DNA from: Amycolatopsis camponoti
Lineage (GTDB): Bacteria > Actinomycetota > Actinomycetes > Mycobacteriales > Pseudonocardiaceae
Reading direction: 5' to 3'
Assembly (NCBI RefSeq): GCF_902497555.1
Contig: NZ_CABVGP010000001.1
Coordinates: 3,390,501 to 3,454,500 of the forward strand
Length of the DNA: 64,000 nt
The notes under the pieces were generated by a model. It worked only from the letters and a program-made list of their open reading frames with translations. It searched no databases and was not told where the DNA came from. A program made the position numbers and the translations under genes. Below, in pieces: positions 62,712 to 64,000 of the stretch. Position 1 is the first letter of the stretch, and every line of letters starts with the position of its first letter.

Positions 62712-63971
62712 ATGCACGTGATAGCCGATGCTCTGGCCTCGCAGAGCTTCTATATCGAACTGACCACGAAGGCTTTGGCTGTCGTGGTGGTCGGTCTCTT
62801 GGCGAGATTATTTCGTGGACCGCTTCTCCGGTACGGAAGGGTGGTGATCAAGAGCGGGCCGGACTGGCTCGAACGGGCGGTGGGCCGGCAGGCTGATCGT
62901 CTCTACCCGAGTTGGCGGGTCAAGACCGGCATGCGGCACCGGCAGGTGGGGCTCGAATGGCGGTTCGAGACTGTCCGGCGGTTGCTGCGCCGGCGGCGGG
63001 GCTACTTCATCCTCGGTGGGGTCTATCTCGATCTGCTCGTGCGGCCTGTCGGGGTGACGAAGCTCGAAGACAAGGAGTACAGCAACCTCGATCGGGTGCA
63101 TTGTTCGTGGGGTGGGTCGGCCTGTTATGTCGGCCACTACCTCTACGAGAACTTCGGCACGAAGAGCTACCTGTACTCGAAGATCGGGGGACTCGGCGTC
63201 CTCAGTCACGAGTTGAAGAGGCTGTTGCGCCAGGAACCGTGGATCAAGCGTGGCCACTACGGCAGCGGTGATCCGGGGCAGCAATCAGGGATTTCGGTGC
63301 ACCTCAAACAAAAAGACGCCACCTTCCGCACGACTTTCACACACAAGGGTGCGCTCGAAGAGTTCAACTGGAGCCCGGTGCTGAGCAAGCTGGAGAAGAA
63401 AGCCGGGCGAGGCGGTGTGCTGCACATTTCGGGCTATTTCAGGACCGGCCTGCATCACGAACTTTGTGATTCCCTCCAACGACTTTCGCCGAATCTCATC
63501 GTCTGCATCGACCACGGCCGGTTCCTTCCTGAAGATCATCTCATGCCGGCCCAAGCCCTGCTGGAAGCCTTCAGCATGCAACTGATCGACGTTTACATCT
63601 CGACACCGCCTGAGCTGGACCGGTTGATGGCCCTGGCCGGCGAGGAGGTGGACGAGAGCCTATCGACGGCGGAGAAGCTGAAGACCTATGCGCAACGGCC
63701 GAATCTGCTCCCGCGGGTGACGGTGGTGCGCGGCGAGGTGACCGCCCAATCCGTCACTTCCCTCGTCGTCGTCGACAGCTGCCTGCTTGCTCCTGTGACG
63801 GTCGAACCGGGATTGCCACCGTCGCGCGATGTGCCGGGCAAGAACAACGCATTCAACGCGGCACTCGTCCACTACCTGTCGAATGGTGACCCCGAGGAGC
63901 CCATGGTCGACCTGGTCGGACGTGCCGTCGAGCGGGCCCTCCGGTGTTGGGTCGCGAATGTCGATCACTGA
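62712..63971 (+). CDS. Membrane-anchored PfkB-fold protein with degenerate active site
   Basis: About 419 aa. An N-terminal membrane helix (KALAVVVVGLLARLF, residues about 19-33) and a basic linker precede a PfkB-like domain: FILGGVYLDLLVRPVG, CSWGGSACYVGHYLYENFG and KSYLYSKIGG match the sugar-kinase N-terminal blocks. The C-terminal block reads VPGKNNAFNAALVHYL where kinases have G-A-G-D-A-F, so the catalytic Asp is an Asn. It may be a sensor or pseudo-kinase. GTG 62700 is an alternative start. The next gene begins 17 bases after its stop. Confidence 0.7.
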   Translation: MHVIADALASQSFYIELTTKALAVVVVGLLARLFRGPLLRYGRVVIKSGPDWLERAVGRQADRLYPSWRVKTGMRHRQVGLEWRFETVRRLLRRRRGYFILGGVYLDLLVRPVGVTKLEDKEYSNLDRVHCSWGGSACYVGHYLYENFGTKSYLYSKIGGLGVLSHELKRLLRQEPWIKRGHYGSGDPGQQSGISVHLKQKDATFRTTFTHKGALEEFNWSPVLSKLEKKAGRGGVLHISGYFRTGLHHELCDSLQRLSPNLIVCIDHGRFLPEDHLMPAQALLEAFSMQLIDVYISTPPELDRLMALAGEEVDESLSTAEKLKTYAQRPNLLPRVTVVRGEVTAQSVTSLVVVDSCLLAPVTVEPGLPPSRDVPGKNNAFNAALVHYLSNGDPEEPMVDLVGRAVERALRCWVANVDH

Positions 63972-63988
63972 AGCCGAAAGGTGATCCG

Positions 63989-64000
63989 ATGGTGCAGCCG
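63989..64000 (+). CDS. Start of the next gene, cut by the window end
   Basis: ATGGTGCAGCCG follows the ribosome site AAAGGTGAT by a few bases, 17 bases after the stop of the PfkB-fold gene. Only four codons are visible. It is probably co-transcribed with that gene. Confidence 0.5.

Noticed and set aside
1..64000. tRNA genes
   Set aside because: I looked for T-arm GGTTCRANYCC and CCA-proximal patterns, in particular near the integrase, and found no convincing cloverleaf. A tRNAscan-SE run would be decisive.

Overview
The window has very high G+C with G/C-ending codons and many GTG/TTG starts. Its gene families (snapalysin, tandem-domain Lrp, ROK and LacI regulators, DrrAB-type ABC exporter, PNGase A-like amidase, a CsxA-like exo-glucosaminidase) point to a filamentous actinomycete of the Pseudonocardiaceae, most likely Amycolatopsis. 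That assignment rests on gene content and is an inference.

Positions 1-38.7 kb look like ordinary chromosome. In order they hold: the 3' end of an FprA-type reductase; a PPOX/HxlR pair; a six-gene overlapping operon led by a tandem Lrp regulator (polysaccharide deacetylase, MHS transporter, SDR, ketopantoate-reductase family, M20 hydrolase); a PfkB kinase/class II aldolase pair with a divergent TetR; thyA-folA; a DUF3592 membrane protein and a secreted snapalysin; a TetR/MFS efflux pair with a 15-bp-arm palindromic operator; an amino-sugar locus (ROK repressor diverging from APC permease, GH2 exo-glucosaminidase and ROK kinase); an MFS exporter; a LacI regulator; an FMN reductase followed by a DrrAB exporter; an OGG-fold protein; a 1019-aa STAND regulator; a secreted PNGase A-like protein; a P450; a DUF1152 protein; an AlkB-like dioxygenase with a LexA-type box; a RibD-like reductase; and a secreted jelly-roll protein.

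Positions 38.7-62.6 kb are accessory. The left edge is a tyrosine integrase and a small excisionase. Inside are large genes that look like anti-phage defence: an 818-aa zinc-ribbon/PD-(D/E)XK protein followed by a 501-aa protein with an HEPN-like R-x5-H motif (a candidate two-gene system I do not recognise); an 1179-aa DUF4365-TPR-PIN protein; and an 1170-aa SIR2-DUF4020 protein. Three genes here show a -10 hexamer exactly six bases before the start codon, which suggests leaderless mRNAs. Between them lie gene fragments: GAPDH C-terminus, VirB4-like ATPase, a small membrane protein tail, the N-terminal half of an SCO6745-family protein and a ubiquitin-like (YukD-like) tail. A full-length class A RNase P RNA gene sits among them. 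Near the right edge an IS5-family element with perfect 19-bp inverted repeats, a TAA target duplication and a programmed -1 frameshift site has inserted into an already dead IS256-family transposase.

From 62.7 kb to the end lies a membrane-anchored PfkB-fold protein whose active-site motif is degenerate, then the first codons of another gene. The main point of interest is the 42.3-58.1 kb defence-type cluster and its setting in broken chromosomal genes.
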